A stretch of DNA of 64,000 nt from Eudorina sp. 2006-703-Eu-15 (taxonomy: Eukaryota > Chlorophyta > Chlorophyceae > Chlamydomonadales > Volvocaceae): positions 406,561 to 470,560 of the forward strand of contig BDSI01000087.1 in assembly GCA_003117195.1 (NCBI GenBank), read 5' to 3'. Position 1 is the stretch's first letter, and each line of letters begins with the position of its first letter. The notes beneath the pieces are model-generated. The model was not told the origin of the DNA. It saw nothing but the letters and a program-made list of their open reading frames with translations, and searched no databases. Both the position numbers and the translations under genes were made by a program. Positions 20,000 through 31,678 of this stretch are shown here, piece after piece.

Positions 20000-20952
20000 T
20001 GCATGACGGCTGATTCATCAGCATATCATCCATTCAACACAGCTTTAACATACACAGTTCAATTTCCAATCGTCCTATTGCAAAGCCAATCGTCCTATTT
20101 TATGCGATATGCCCTATTGACATTGCCTTTTTTGTGCGAAGATGGCATTTTAGCAGTTGTGCGGGTGGTGCCAATCACACTGCCGTAGCACCAAGCGCGG
20201 GCATCGAACTTGGGGCATGCTGCATCGCAAAGGACATGTGTTTCATGCCAAGAAGTATTATTTTCTCTGATCCCATATACGAGATCGTGCTTATGCTTAC
20301 TAAGTTCCAAGCCGCGGTTGACCTTCTCGCGGGGTAGCTACGTCGGTGGTTGCCGGGTGCCTCAATAGCCGAGGCGTGCATGGCTGTTTTCATATCAAAA
20401 CGTTTGTCGTTCTTCTTGCCTTTCTTGAGGTCAATGCGGTGAAGTGGGCAGGTGGCCCTATTTCTGTGGCCATATCGTCGTACACTGTCATATCGCGACA
20501 ATACCTGTCAGGATTCTACGCAGTTATGAAACGCGTTGTAAGCTGCTCCATGTTTTGTTCATGGCATGCATGCCCTTGCTTAAGAAAATCAAGATTCGCG
20601 CGTATAGTGACCGACTACAGAAAGCTCCTTACAGCGTTACGATGAAGAGCCTGTCACGTTTTCGGTGTAGATCCCTATTCTTGCTCTGCTAGCGCCTGGC
20701 CGCAGACTCTGCGGCGGGTTTGACACACTTTTTTGCCGACTCCCCCGGCCAAGGTGAGGCATTGCGCATTCGGTTTTTAAACTCCATTGTTAAGAGCTCT
20801 TTAAAACGAAGTTCATGTCCGCACGTCGTCGTTCGTATTTCCTTGCTGACCTTTTGCCGACTTTTTCGCGCGCGCGACGGCAGAGACCACAGCCTTCATG
20901 CTCTGGGAGCACAAGTATTACTGCACGAAGCCAATAACACTCGGTACCAGGA
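20000..20952. other. AT-richer island, no gene recognised
   Basis: Base composition drops sharply in GC compared with both neighbours, with many TTT/AAA runs. No open frame is longer than about 100 codons and none shows a motif. It may be the promoter and long 5' UTR (with introns) of the large downstream gene, or an old transposon remnant. CCAAG followed by GTGAGG at about 20750 resembles a donor site but I could not connect it. Confidence 0.4.
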
Positions 20953-22241
20953 ATGGCTCGTGCGAGGTGCTCCTCGGCTCCTGCATCTCACCCAAACAGC
21001 CGAGCGCGGCCCGGCTCAGCCCTGAAACCACCAGATGAGGACTTCGCCAGCCAAAGCCCTCTCGCAATTAAGGGCCGGGCGTTGCGCCCCTCCGAGGACG
21101 GGGACCTCCCCTCGCCGCGGGGCCAGGGCAACGCCGCCGGCGCGGGCCCTCGACCCCGGCGCCGCACCTCCTCCTCCCCCAAGCCCCCTGAAGCCCGCCC
21201 GGCACCCCCCTCCGCCGAGCCATCCGCGCTGCGGCCCCCGCTGGCGCCCATCCGCACACGGGCTGGGCCCCGCCACGATGGCGTTCCACAGCTCGCCCTC
21301 CCGCAGCAGCGCGACGGCGACCGAGACGGCGCCCCGGGCGGCGCTAAACGCGTTGCACCCACTGCAGCAGGGGCAGCTGCAGCGGCGCCCGCCCGTAACC
21401 GCGCGGCGGCGGTCCCGCTGCTGCGACCCCGCCGGCCGTTCAGCGCTGGGCCCGGCCCCGCCGGCCCCCAGGTGTCCCCCCGCTTCCGACCCCCGCCGCT
21501 GCCCTACCACCAGCGCCTGCGCGGCCTGCTGGACGCCCAGGCCGCGGCACCGCCGCCGCAGCTGCCGCCGCGGGGGGACATCCCGCCGCGGAGCCGCACC
21601 CCGAAGGGGGTTGCGGCGCCGGGTGCGCTGCTGCCCTCGCAACCCTCGCAGCAGGACTTGGCGGCCGACATGCCGTTCGTTCAGGGCCGCTCCGTGGATC
21701 TCGTCCAACCCGGGGCCCGGTACGACAACCGGGCAGGGCAGCCGTACCGCGCCGGCGGGCCCAACGTGCCCGAGGTTGTGGTGGAGGGCGAGGAGGAGTA
21801 TTGGGAGTGGCTGTTCAAGGAGCAGGAGCCGCCGGCGTCGCCGTACGGGTGAGCGCTTGGCGCCTAGCGCGGCGCGGCACAGGCGCACCGCACCGCACAG
21901 CACGATCCTGTGGCACAACACTGCCCAGCGTTGAGTGGCAAGGAGTATAGCAGTGCGGCAATCGGGCACTGGGAGGGCAGAGCCGAATGTACGGTCCCAC
22001 GGGTCTGCCTGGCTCTTCCTTCCCTCCGTCCCTACCTACCTACCTACCCGTCATCTAAGCCGCCCCTGTTGTCCGATCGCCGCAGGTCGGAGGTGCTGCG
22101 GGCGCTGCTGTCAGCCATCAGCCCCCGGTTCGCCGTCCGGCGGCCCGAGGGGTACGTCCCCGTCACACCCTCCGACATCTCCTCGGCCCGATACGTCCGG
22201 TCGGACATCTGGGCCTGGTCATGCCCGGGGAGCCCCGCACC

Positions 22242-22272
<31 letters not shown>

Positions 22273-25200
22273 ACGGCAACCGCGGCGGACAGGCCCGCCG
22301 AAGCGGCGGATCTGCCGGCGGCGGCGGCGCTGCTGCATCCCCCGGACGTGGTGCCACAGAACGTGCCGCCGGCGCAGGGCTTCGCCGGCGCCGCCGGGTT
22401 CCGGTATGTTGGCGACCTGGAGGAGGATGCGGAGGAGAGCGTCTCCCCGGAGCGGCGCATGACCCGGGTGCTCAGCCGGCGGGCCGCCGCGGCGGTGGCG
22501 TCCATCGTCGCCGGCGGCGAGGCGGCGTTTGGGCGCGTGCCGTCGGGGCCGCTGCGGCTGACCTCCTACGCGTCGCCGCAGCCGGCACTCGACCTGCAGT
22601 CACCGCCGTCCGCACGGGCGGCGGCGGCGGCGGCGGCACCTGTCGCGCCCGCGGCGGCCGCCGGCGTGGCGGCGGCGGCAGTCCTCACCGAGCTGCAGCC
22701 ACCCCGGCGGTCCGAACAGACCCAGCATCCCGACCAGCAGCAGCAGCAGCAGCGGAGGAAGCAGTGGTCTTCCCTGGAGCACAGCGGCCTGGCGGACAGC
22801 TCCTCTCCTCGGGCGGCGGCGGGCCACGCGGACCCCGGGCCTCACCCGCAGCAGCGTCCTTCCAGCCGCCCCCTGCCGGATCCACACCAGCCGCACCCAC
22901 ACCGCGCCGCGGGCGGTGCGGCGCAGCCGCTGTGGGCGCGCATCGGGCCGGAGGCCTGGGCAGGAGCTGCAGCTGCTGCTGCTGCGGCGGCGGCGGCGGC
23001 GGAGGGCCGGGGTCGGCTGTCCCGGACCAGTAGCGCGAACAGCAGGGCAGGCGAAGCAGGGGACGGGGGCAGAGGGGAGGGGGCGGCGGCGACGGCGGCG
23101 GGGAGTTTGCTGCAGCGTCAGTGCAGCGGCGCGTCGTCTCGTGGCGGTGGCGGGGCGCAGGCCGGGGCGGACGGGCTGGCCCCGGTGGGGTGCTTCATGG
23201 AACCGCCGCTGGGGCTGCAGCCGCCGCCGCCGCAGCAGCAGCAGCAATCGCAGCAGCAACCGCAGGTGGCTGCCGGCAAATCCCGGTTCTTTGTACAACA
23301 GCAGCAGGGGCAGGGGCAGGCGCAGGCGCAGCAGCAGGAGTGGCAGCAGGGGCAGGAGGCGCAGGAGGACGGTCCGTCCTTGGGCGACAGCATCAGCAGC
23401 GAGAGCAGCGTCGGCACGGCGGCGATTCCAGAGCCCTTCGAGCGGATGCCGTCGTACCAGCGGCAGTACACGCGGCAATCCTCCCGCCAGTCGTCGCAGC
23501 CGTCGGCGCAGCCCTCGCGGCAGGTTTCGCGGCAGGTGTCTCGGGAAGACTCGCGGCGGCGCGGCGGCGGCGGCGGCGACGACGACGACACGGGCGCTGT
23601 ACGGTCATCAGCAGCCGGGGGCGCAGCCCGGCGTTCGTCGGGCGGCGGCGGCGGCGCGGGGGCGGGTGACGGCGGCCAGCCGCTCTTCCAGCGGGTGCCC
23701 TCGAAGGCGGCGCGGGCGGATGAGCTGGAGCAGCTCGGCGGCGGCTTCGCAGCGGCGGCGGCGGCGGCGGTGTTGGAAACGAACCTGGAGGAGTCGTTGT
23801 CAGATTTCAGGACGGATGACCCGCAGCAGCAGCAGCTGTCGCAGCAACAGCAGCAGCAGCAGTCGCAGCAGCAGCAGCAGGTCCTCAAACCCAACGGGTC
23901 TGTAACCGCCGACCCCGGGGCCCCGGCTGTGCGTACCAACCCGCTCAAGTACCCGCCGCCACCGCTGTCCGTGGCAGTAGCGTTCCGCAACAGCAGCAGC
24001 AGCGGCAGCGGGACCACAGTGCCGGCGGCGGTGGCGGCACCCGCAGCCGCGCCCGCGGCACCCCAGGACAGCGGTGGCGGTGCTGCTGCTGCCGGCAGCA
24101 GCAGCAGCAGCAGCCGCTTCCTGACCCCGGAGCGGCTCCGCGCTCGCATCCCGATGTCTCCCGGCGCGGCCGTGTTTCGGAGCCCCACTCCCACGGGCGG
24201 CGGCGGCGGCGGCGGCGGACTGTCCAGCGCCACAGGCTGCCTCAGCAGCGGCAGCGCCAGCGGCAGCGGCTTCGGTGGTGGCGGCGGTTGTGGTGGTGGT
24301 TTCGGCGCGCGCAGCCCTGGCGGTTTTCGAGGCCCGGATCACTGCATCCCGGCGGCGCAGCAACGCGCAGCCAGCGCCGGCCACGAGCGGCCCGCGCGGC
24401 TTGCCGTACTGCCGCGGACGCCCGAGGCGGGGATGCGGCCGCAGCAGCCCAGCACGCCCGGAAGCTTCGCGACGCCCGCCGGCGGCGCGTCGGGGGGTAC
24501 GGCATCGACGCGTCGTACTCCGCCGACTGTCGTACCGTTGACGTGGGAGCCGCCGCCGCCGTCGTCCCTTCTGGTGTCCCCGACCTCGAACTCCAACGGC
24601 CATCAAGGCAGCCGCTGGTCCTCGGGGAACGCGCGGCGGGGCACCGCCGACGGCGACGACAGCGTGAGCAGCACGCCGAGTTGTCCGGGCAGTCCGTACG
24701 GCGCCGGCATGGCGGGGGCTTTACGGCAGAGCAGCGAGTTGCTATCGACGGCGATGATCGGAGCGCTGCTGGAACTGTCACCGCCGCGGCGAAGCCGCGG
24801 CGGCGGCGGCGGCGGCGGAGCCGCCGACGCCGCGGCCGCCGGCTCTGCTGTCGGAATGTCGGGGTCCGATGGCGGCCCCCGGCCTCGGAAGGCCTTCTCC
24901 GACCTCACCTCGGGTTCTCATTTGGGCCTCGCGCAGCTCCCCGGCGCCACGACGTCCGAAGCTGCCGCCGCCGGCCAAACACGTGCCAGGGCACATGCTG
25001 GTGCGATTGTGAGGGCTGCCGCCAATGCAGCGGTGGTGGCGACGGCGGCGGCGGCGGCGGGCCCATACGTCGATGGCGGAGGGGCGCCGCAGGGGCCGCC
25101 AGCCGCCGCCGCCCCCTCCATCCCCAGTCGCCGGGCGGACGTCCTAAAGGACTACTGCGCAGTCCTGGCGGTGGCGTCGTCGGCGACGGCGGCGGGTGCG

Positions 25201-27981
25201 CCGCCGCCGCCGCCGCCGCAGCAGCAGCAGCAGCGGGTCGCGCAGCAAAAGCCGCGACCGCTGTCCGTGCGGCGCGAGGCGACGGCGGCGGCGATGCCGT
25301 CGCCGGCGCTCCTGTCGCCGTCGTCGGTGCTGCTGTCGCCGGCGGCGCGGCGGAAGGCCCTGGCGTCGCCGTCGGCGGGTCCGGTCCTGGCGGCGAGGCG
25401 GCGCTGGACGGTCACGTCGGAAGGCGACGGGAGGGCCGCCGGCGCCGGCGCGCTGAGCGAGCCCGGGGAGTCGTCATTGCGTGCCGTACCTCATGCCGTA
25501 CTGCCGCACGCATCGCGGCGCGCGTCCGGCTGCGGCGGCGGTGCCGTCACCGGCAGTCCGTTCCGCCGCCGCTCCGATAACGGCGCCGCCGCCGCCGCCG
25601 CCGCCGGCGGCGGCAGCGGCGGCCGGTCCAGCAGCGCAAGCCGGGCCAACAGGCCAGGGAGCGGTGTTGAGGCCGGCGCCGGCGGAAGGGGAAGGACAGC
25701 GGCGGGGGCCGCTCCGACTGGGCCCGCCGTCATCGCTGCGTCAGCGGCGGCGGCGGCGGGGGCCCCAAACCACGACGCCGCCACGTCGCCCTTCTTGACT
25801 CCGCAACTGGCGGGTGCACTGGCGCCGGCGGCAGCGGCCCGGGCCCGCGCCGCTGGCGCCGGCGCCAGCTCCGGCAGCGATTGCGGCGTTGGTGACAGCA
25901 GCCGCAGCGCGCCCTCAAGCCGCAGCAGCGCGGCTACCACCACCTCCGCCGCCTCCGCCGCCTCAGCGGCCGCCGCCGCCGCCGCCGCGGCCAGTGCGGT
26001 ACCGTTGCCGGGCAGCAGCGTCGACTCATGGAGCACGGCCTCCGCCGCTTCCGTACGCTCGTCCGGCACGTCGGCGGTGTCGGCGGCGGCGGCGGCTCCC
26101 CGGGCGGCCGCCGCAGCCCCGGGCGAGCACCGGCTGAAGTACGACGGCATCCCGCGGGCAGCCGCTCCACATGACGCCGGGTCCCAGCCCGCCGCCGTCG
26201 CCGTCACCGCCGCGGGGGCTGGCGGCGGGGTAAGGCCCGCGCTACAAGCAGGCGCTGGGCGCAGCGACGACGGCGGCGCCGCCGCCGCCGTCGACCAGGA
26301 CGACTGTGTCCGCCGGAATCTGCTGCTGTCCTTCACCCATGAAGACCGTGCTTCCGCTGCAGCAGCTGTAGCAGCTGTAGCAGTCGCGGCGCCTCCGTCG
26401 CCATCCCCGAGTGGCGGAAACGGAAGCGGAAGCGGGGCGAGGACGACGGCTAGGAGGGGGGCAGGCGGACCCGGCGACGGAGTCCCCCGCCGCTCGCGCT
26501 CGTCCCCCGCAGCGTCACCACGCGCCAGGGCGAACCCGGCCGGAGGCGGCGTCGGCGGCGGCACGGGCGGGGCTGCAGCGGGAGGCGGCAAGCCCCCGCG
26601 GGCCTTACGGCCGCCGCCGCCGCCTCCACTGACTCAGCCGGGTCTGGACATGCTGACGTTCGCTCCCGGCGTGTTCAGCCCGCAAGCCGCCGCCGGCGGC
26701 GGCGACGGCGGCGGCGGCGGGGGAGGGGCTCCTGCCGAGTCGCGCGCGCTGCCGCCGCGGCCGCGCCGGCGGCAGTGGGAGCCGGCGGCGGCCCCGGGGA
26801 TGGGAGCTGTCGTGCCGCGGAGCCCGCCGGACAGGAGGCGGCAAAACGGGGGGATGGGGGTCATGGTGCCGCAATCGCAGTCGGAACTGCGGGTCGATTG
26901 GGCAGTGCAGCAGCAGCAGCAGCAACAGGGAGGGGATGCAGCCCATGCGGCGCCGGCGGTGGCTATGGCGATGGGGATGGGGATGGGGGTGCGGCGGGGC
27001 AGCGAGGACGGCGGCGGCGCCGGGCTGTCCGACTACGGCGACGGCGGCCAGCAGGTGTCACGGGCGCCGAAACCGCCGGTGGCGCCGCAGCCGCTGGCGG
27101 CCCAGCCTGTGGGCGCAGCAGCCCCGCAGCCGAGGCGCAGGACCTGGACCTCCGGCGTCGATGGCTTCAACGCGGGGTGAGAGTGCAGGCCGGACGCCGC
27201 CGCCGCCGCGGCCGCGGCCACCCGTGGTTGTGCTGTTGGGCCCACGAACAGCTGCAGCCCCACGCACGACCTGCCGTACCACCGACACCCACACCAATCA
27301 GCCCCGCGCGCATCAGCCGCCGTACGGCTGTGCGGCTGGTTTGGGTTTGGGTCGGGCGGACGGCGTCGCACATGCATGGTGCAGTCATGCTGGGCACCGG
27401 TTGCATCCCATCTCAGGCCCGAAGTGCCGTCAGCGGCTTTCGCGTTGGACCCGCAGCCTGGGGTCGGTCTCGTTGGGCGAGCTGGCGCATGCCTCCCCCC
27501 TCCATTAACGTCATCCACACTCCCTTGCCATGTGCGTCCCTTGCTACGTGGGCCTTACCACCAACGAGCCCTATTGAACCCCTCTGCGGCTCCCCACCCC
27601 TGCATCTTCTTCCTCTTCCTTCTCTGCCACCGCAGACCACCGGAAGGCATCCCGCCGCCGGCCGCCCGCGCTGCTGGCCCCGGCCCCGGCATGGGCGCTG
27701 TCCCTGCCCCTGCCCCTGCCCCCGGTCAGGCCAGTGCAGGTCGGCCCGTCTCTGCAGCCGCCGCCGCCGCCGCCGCCCGGTCTGCCTCCCACGAGACCAA
27801 CGGCAAGGTAGCGGGCTCCGGTTCCGGAGCGGCGGATGCCGGGCCCCAGCCCCACCCTGGAGCCCACCACCACTGGAGCTACGAACGCAATCGGCAGCGG
27901 GCGCTCTTAATCAGCGGAGCCATCGCTGCGGCGGCGGCGGCCGCCGGGTCGGCGGCGAGGACGCCGCCGGTGGCGCTGTAG
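20953..27981 (+). CDS. Very large low-complexity protein, family not recognised
   Basis: Three exons (20953-21848, 22086-27176, 27636-27981) join in phase at GT-AG junctions to give about 2,110 residues. Most of it is Ala, Gly, Ser, Pro and Gln, with polyGln runs (codons near 23233 and 23821-23880), polyAla and polyGly runs, and a Ser/Arg/Gln segment (SRQSSRQSSQPSAQ). Three islands look like ordinary folded sequence. One is EVVVEGEEEYWEWLFKEQE near residue 280, and a second follows across the splice junction (SEVLRALLSAISPRF, then VRSDIWAW). The third is a C-terminal WSYERNRQRALLISG. I find no catalytic motif or membrane segment. The start is uncertain: ATG 20953 gives the continuous frame, but ATG 21278 has a better context in another frame and could begin a first exon of its own. 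The terminal exon was chosen because its phase and acceptor fit. Confidence 0.6.
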
Positions 27982-28490
27982 CTGCTGCCGGCCAGCTGCT
28001 GCGGCGGCGGCGGCGCCGGCGCCGGCGCCGGCGGCTGTAGGGCCGTCGTCGGGGCCGAGGCCCACTACGTGAGGGGGGCGGGTCCAGGCGTAAGGCCCTT
28101 GGGGGCGATATGTCTGAACTGTCCGCCTGCCGATGGGTGGGAGAGGGGCCGGGGTTGGTGGAGGGCAGGTGGGTGGATGGGGTGGTGGGCTTAGGGAACC
28201 AGAGTGATAAGATGGCGTTGAAGTCGATTGGCGATGGCGTTGGTTGGTTGGTTTTGTGTGCGTTTTCAGCCGGGCCGTCATCGGCCTTGGATTGTTGCTT
28301 GTCGATTGGCACATTGGCCCCTGCGTTCATGTTGCATGTCGTGGGTTGGTGGGTTGGTGCCGTATTCGGGGAACTCCTGTTGCCGGTGCGGGTGGTCTGA
28401 GGCCGGTGCGGGCGAGGGGGCGCGGGCGGCCACATGCCGCAGCTGCCTCGACGTGGATAGCTTTTCTCGTGCATGGATGCACACTTTCCT
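27982..28490. other. Presumed 3' flank or UTR of the large gene
   Basis: No coding feature is supported. The nearest TGTAA on the plus strand after the stop is at 29176-29180, so the transcript may include the 15-bp array that follows. Confidence 0.35.
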
Positions 28491-28491
28491 T

Positions 28492-28700
28492 GGTGGCAGC
28501 TGTATGGGTGGCAGCTGTATGGGTGGCAGCTGTATGGGTGGCAGCTGTATGGGTGGCAGCTGTATGGGTGGCAGCTGTATGGGTGGCAGCTGTATGGGTG
28601 GCAGCTGTATGGGTGGCAGCTGTATGGGTGGCAGCTGTATGGGTGGCAGCTGTATGGGTGGCAGCTGTATGGGTGGCAGCTGTATGGGTGGCAGCTGTAT
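28492..28700. repeat. 15-bp minisatellite (TGTATGGGTGGCAGC), about 14 copies
   Basis: Fourteen almost perfectly identical copies run head to tail. The near-total absence of variation suggests recent expansion. The unit length is a multiple of three, so both strands stay open, but no flanking gene model supports coding. Confidence 0.95.
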
Positions 28701-29127
28701 GTGGCGTGCTGCACTCCAGGGCGGGCTGGGCGGACGGGCGGACGGATGGACGGACGCGAACGCCGCTTGGGAGCGGAAACGGAAACCGGAAGCTGCAGAG
28801 GAGCAAAGGCGCTGCACTGGACCTGAGTGGCTGCATGGATGGATGGATGTGGCAGTTTGGCAGGGGGAGGCGGCTGCCCGGATGCAGTTGGGTGCGGTCG
28901 TGTTGTGCCGCGCCTGCCTGGAGTTGTGCCGCAGCTCGCGGCCCGCTGCATCGGACGTGTGGCCAGCGCCGCACAAATGATACCTCGCTGAAGCGCTGCG
29001 GTGCATACGACGAATAACGACACATACGACCACGCCAAACCTGCAGGGGCGGCGATATGTATGCATATGGATGGATAAGGGCATGATGAAACGCAGGTGT
29101 ATGGGCGCTCTCTACTCTGGTGTGCTC

Positions 29128-29197
29128 CGTGGGTGTATGTGTGTGCGTTCAGCGAGAAACCCGCCTGTGTGTGTGTGTAAAAAACACCCGCCTGTGT

Positions 29198-29229
<32 letters not shown>

Positions 29230-29422
29230 TATCAAGGAGAAAAGCGGAGCCGCGAAAACGCAGACCCGTGTCCAGCAATGCAACCGACGACTGAGTGTGT
29301 GTGTGTGTGTGTCTGTCTGCCGCCGCCGTGTGTCGCCGCTGGCTCTGTCTCACAACGTTGTGCGGTTGTCTGCACTTTTGACTTTTGTTGTTGTTGTTGT
29401 TGCTGCTGCTGCTGCTGCTGCG
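29128..29422. repeat. GT-rich microsatellite block with (GTT)n(GCT)n
   Basis: Several (GT)n runs are interrupted by short CCCGCC-containing segments. A run of GTT then GCT triplets follows at about 29383-29422. Confidence 0.85.
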
Positions 29423-29850
29423 AAGACCTGGAGGGGCCCGCGCACACGTTGGTAGCCCGCTGGGCGTTGTTGGGCGTCTTGTTGTGGGACCTGGACCTGT
29501 CTTCACTGGGGCCTGTCTTGACGTGCGCATCTGAAGCGACGCAACCGTCCTGCAGACGGCCGTCCTCCCCCCTCCATGTCGCGATGTGCATTACCCCTGT
29601 TCTTTGCTCATAAGCGTGTGAAGCTGCGCTCTGCTTTGAGCTCTTCTGTGTTGCGACGGAGCCTGCCGAGGTCGCTGCTTCTGGATCGGTTGCGGGCCGC
29701 GGTCAAGCGCGCGACCTGTGCTCTCCTGTGTGTGTTTTTCGCTGGTGTTTCGCCTTGCTATGTATGTGACCGTGACAAGGTGGACCCTATACGTGTTTAA
29801 TGACAAACCCTTACATGCGTGTTGATGGAGAACTGTACAACCATGTGTGC

Positions 29851-29930
29851 AGCGAAGAAGCCTGCCCGACCCAAACCAGTCCATGTGTGTTTAATGAGAA
29901 GCCCATTCCATGTGTGTGTGTGTGTGTACG
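29851..29930 (+). repeat. Dispersed GT-flanked repeat with CCCGACCCAAACC core
   Basis: GCCTGCCCGACCCAAACCAG is followed by GTGTGTTTAATGAGAAGCCC and (GT)n. Related copies occur at 27336-27360 (inverted), 57616-57652, 57725-57775, 58570-58612, 60606-60655 and 61105-61140 (inverted). Confidence 0.7.
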
Positions 29931-31480
29931 TGTGTGTTGGTGTCCATTGATGGGTCACACGCCCGGGCCGCCACAGTGTGATGGTGAGCTGCTGCCGATG
30001 AGACACGAGGTGACTTCCGCTGCCCACATGCCGCGTTGTGGTTGTCTTTCTACGGTGTGGGGTGACGGGTGAAGGTTGTGGGAGCTGCTGAGTGTGTTGG
30101 TAAGCTGGACTGATGAGCACGGAACGTGTGGGGTTAGGCTTTGTTCAAAAGAGGCGGAACTGCGGTAATTGAGCGCCTAACGACACCAGCAGAGACGCGG
30201 CGGTCTCAACTGGGGTGTCAACTGGGCGACGACGACTCGCGGGGGCGTGGGGTGGCTGTGGCGGCGGCCGCGGGGGCGGCTCGCCGCACCTCACCGCAAG
30301 CCTAGCTATACTTTGCCGCGACACTTTTGCGGGGAGGCGGAACGTGAATTTTGGCTGTACTTCGGCTTCATCTCGGTTACTTGCGTTGCTGCCCACAACA
30401 TTGGTAAGCATCCGCCACTCATTTGTGTGACCCAATTGGGCTGGGGAGTAGGGACGTTCCTCTTCTACTGATTGACCGACCGACTGTAGGACCGCCTTGT
30501 GCATTTCTTTACTTTGGGGGTGGTGTCAGTCTGTGAGGATGGTAAAAAATGGGACGCGCGGTGGCGCGTGACGGGTCGTTGCCGGTGACACCGGACCGGC
30601 CCCCTAGGGTGTGAAGCACGCGCGCTGTGACGCTCATTGGATATGGCTTTCATATCGGCGGCGGGCAAGAGGCAGCGTCGCCCAGCGCAGCGCGCCCGGG
30701 CAGCACCCGGCTGTCGTCCGTTGTGGCTCATGAGCTTCACAACACCTAACCAACCCGCATGCTTGGTTGGCTGGGTGTTGCTATCGATGAGTTGGAGCGC
30801 GCTCCTGGGGTTACCGTCGGGGATTGTGCGCAGGAGGCTGCAGGGCGCCATGTCGACTTTGTCTTGCAACCCTGACTGCCACCTATACCCAACCCTCCCC
30901 ACGCACGGATGGTGAGGGGGTAGGGGAGGCTCTGGTATGTGACCGGCCCGCTGCTCGGATGGCTAGGATGTGTCATGCACCGTTGGTGGTTTGTCCCGTT
31001 GTGGTCCCGGAGGAGGTTGGTCGGTTATGTCGTACTGGTGGCTGTGCGGTCAGTTTCGACTGCTACTTATACGACAGTGCGAGTCAAGCTCGACGTTGTT
31101 CGCTTTCTTCCAAGACCGAAGCGTGAGCGCATTGTCTTGCTGCCGACAGCCAAGGGTCATGTAACGTGACAGGATAAGAGGAGGGACCAGTCGCTGTCCA
31201 TCCGTGATACATATATTTTATATCGTAGGGTGAGGGGTGCAGATTTTGTAACACTAATAACGCTGCGAATCCTGCGTGCTTGGCAATCAAATCCTGGCAT
31301 GAACTTCAGGGCTGAGATGATGTTCGAGCTCTTAGGGATACCGAAAACGCCGCTTCGATGCCTGTTCGTTACGCTCGAAGTCGCGTCGCGAGCAAACTTG
31401 CGCCGTCTTGGAGCGTCGGAGGAAACCATTTCCGCGATACCATCGAGTTGGTGGCGTTCGAAACCATTTTCGTAAAATCG

Positions 31481-31617
31481 GAACCATTTCCGTACCGTAT
31501 GTTCTGCCAGAGGTCCGTAAGTGTTAGCGATTCTGACCGCCAAAGCATTTCCGTTCGAAACCATTTCCGTATGTTCTGCCAGAAGTCCGCAGAAGTCCGT
31601 AGCAATTCTGACCGCCA
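31481..31617. repeat. Diverged 60-bp direct repeat
   Basis: Two copies (31481-31542 and 31558-31617) share ACCATTTCCGTA, TGTTCTGCCAGA, GTCCG and ATTCTGACCGCCA in the same order, with small insertions. A third partial AACCATTT copy lies just upstream. A 173-codon minus-strand open frame spans this region but shows no recognised motif. Confidence 0.8.
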
Positions 31618-31678
31618 CCTTCCCGTATTCAAATCGAATGCTGCAAGTCGACGACTCCCCTTCGTCACGCAACACCAT

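Larger units (their letters stand above)
28701..31156. other. Repeat-rich intergenic region without a supported gene
   Basis: I find no conserved exon on either strand. The region contains GT-rich tracts and copies of a dispersed element (29851-29940). Open frames in it follow the simple repeats. Confidence 0.45.

Noticed and set aside
25491..26591. 366-codon minus-strand open frame opposite the large gene
   Set aside because: It is the antisense shadow of an Ala/Gly/Pro-rich exon; high GC leaves both strands open.
31157..31678. 173-codon minus-strand open frame in AT-richer DNA
   Set aside because: Internal direct repeats explain its length; I recognise no domain and no splice or poly(A) context.
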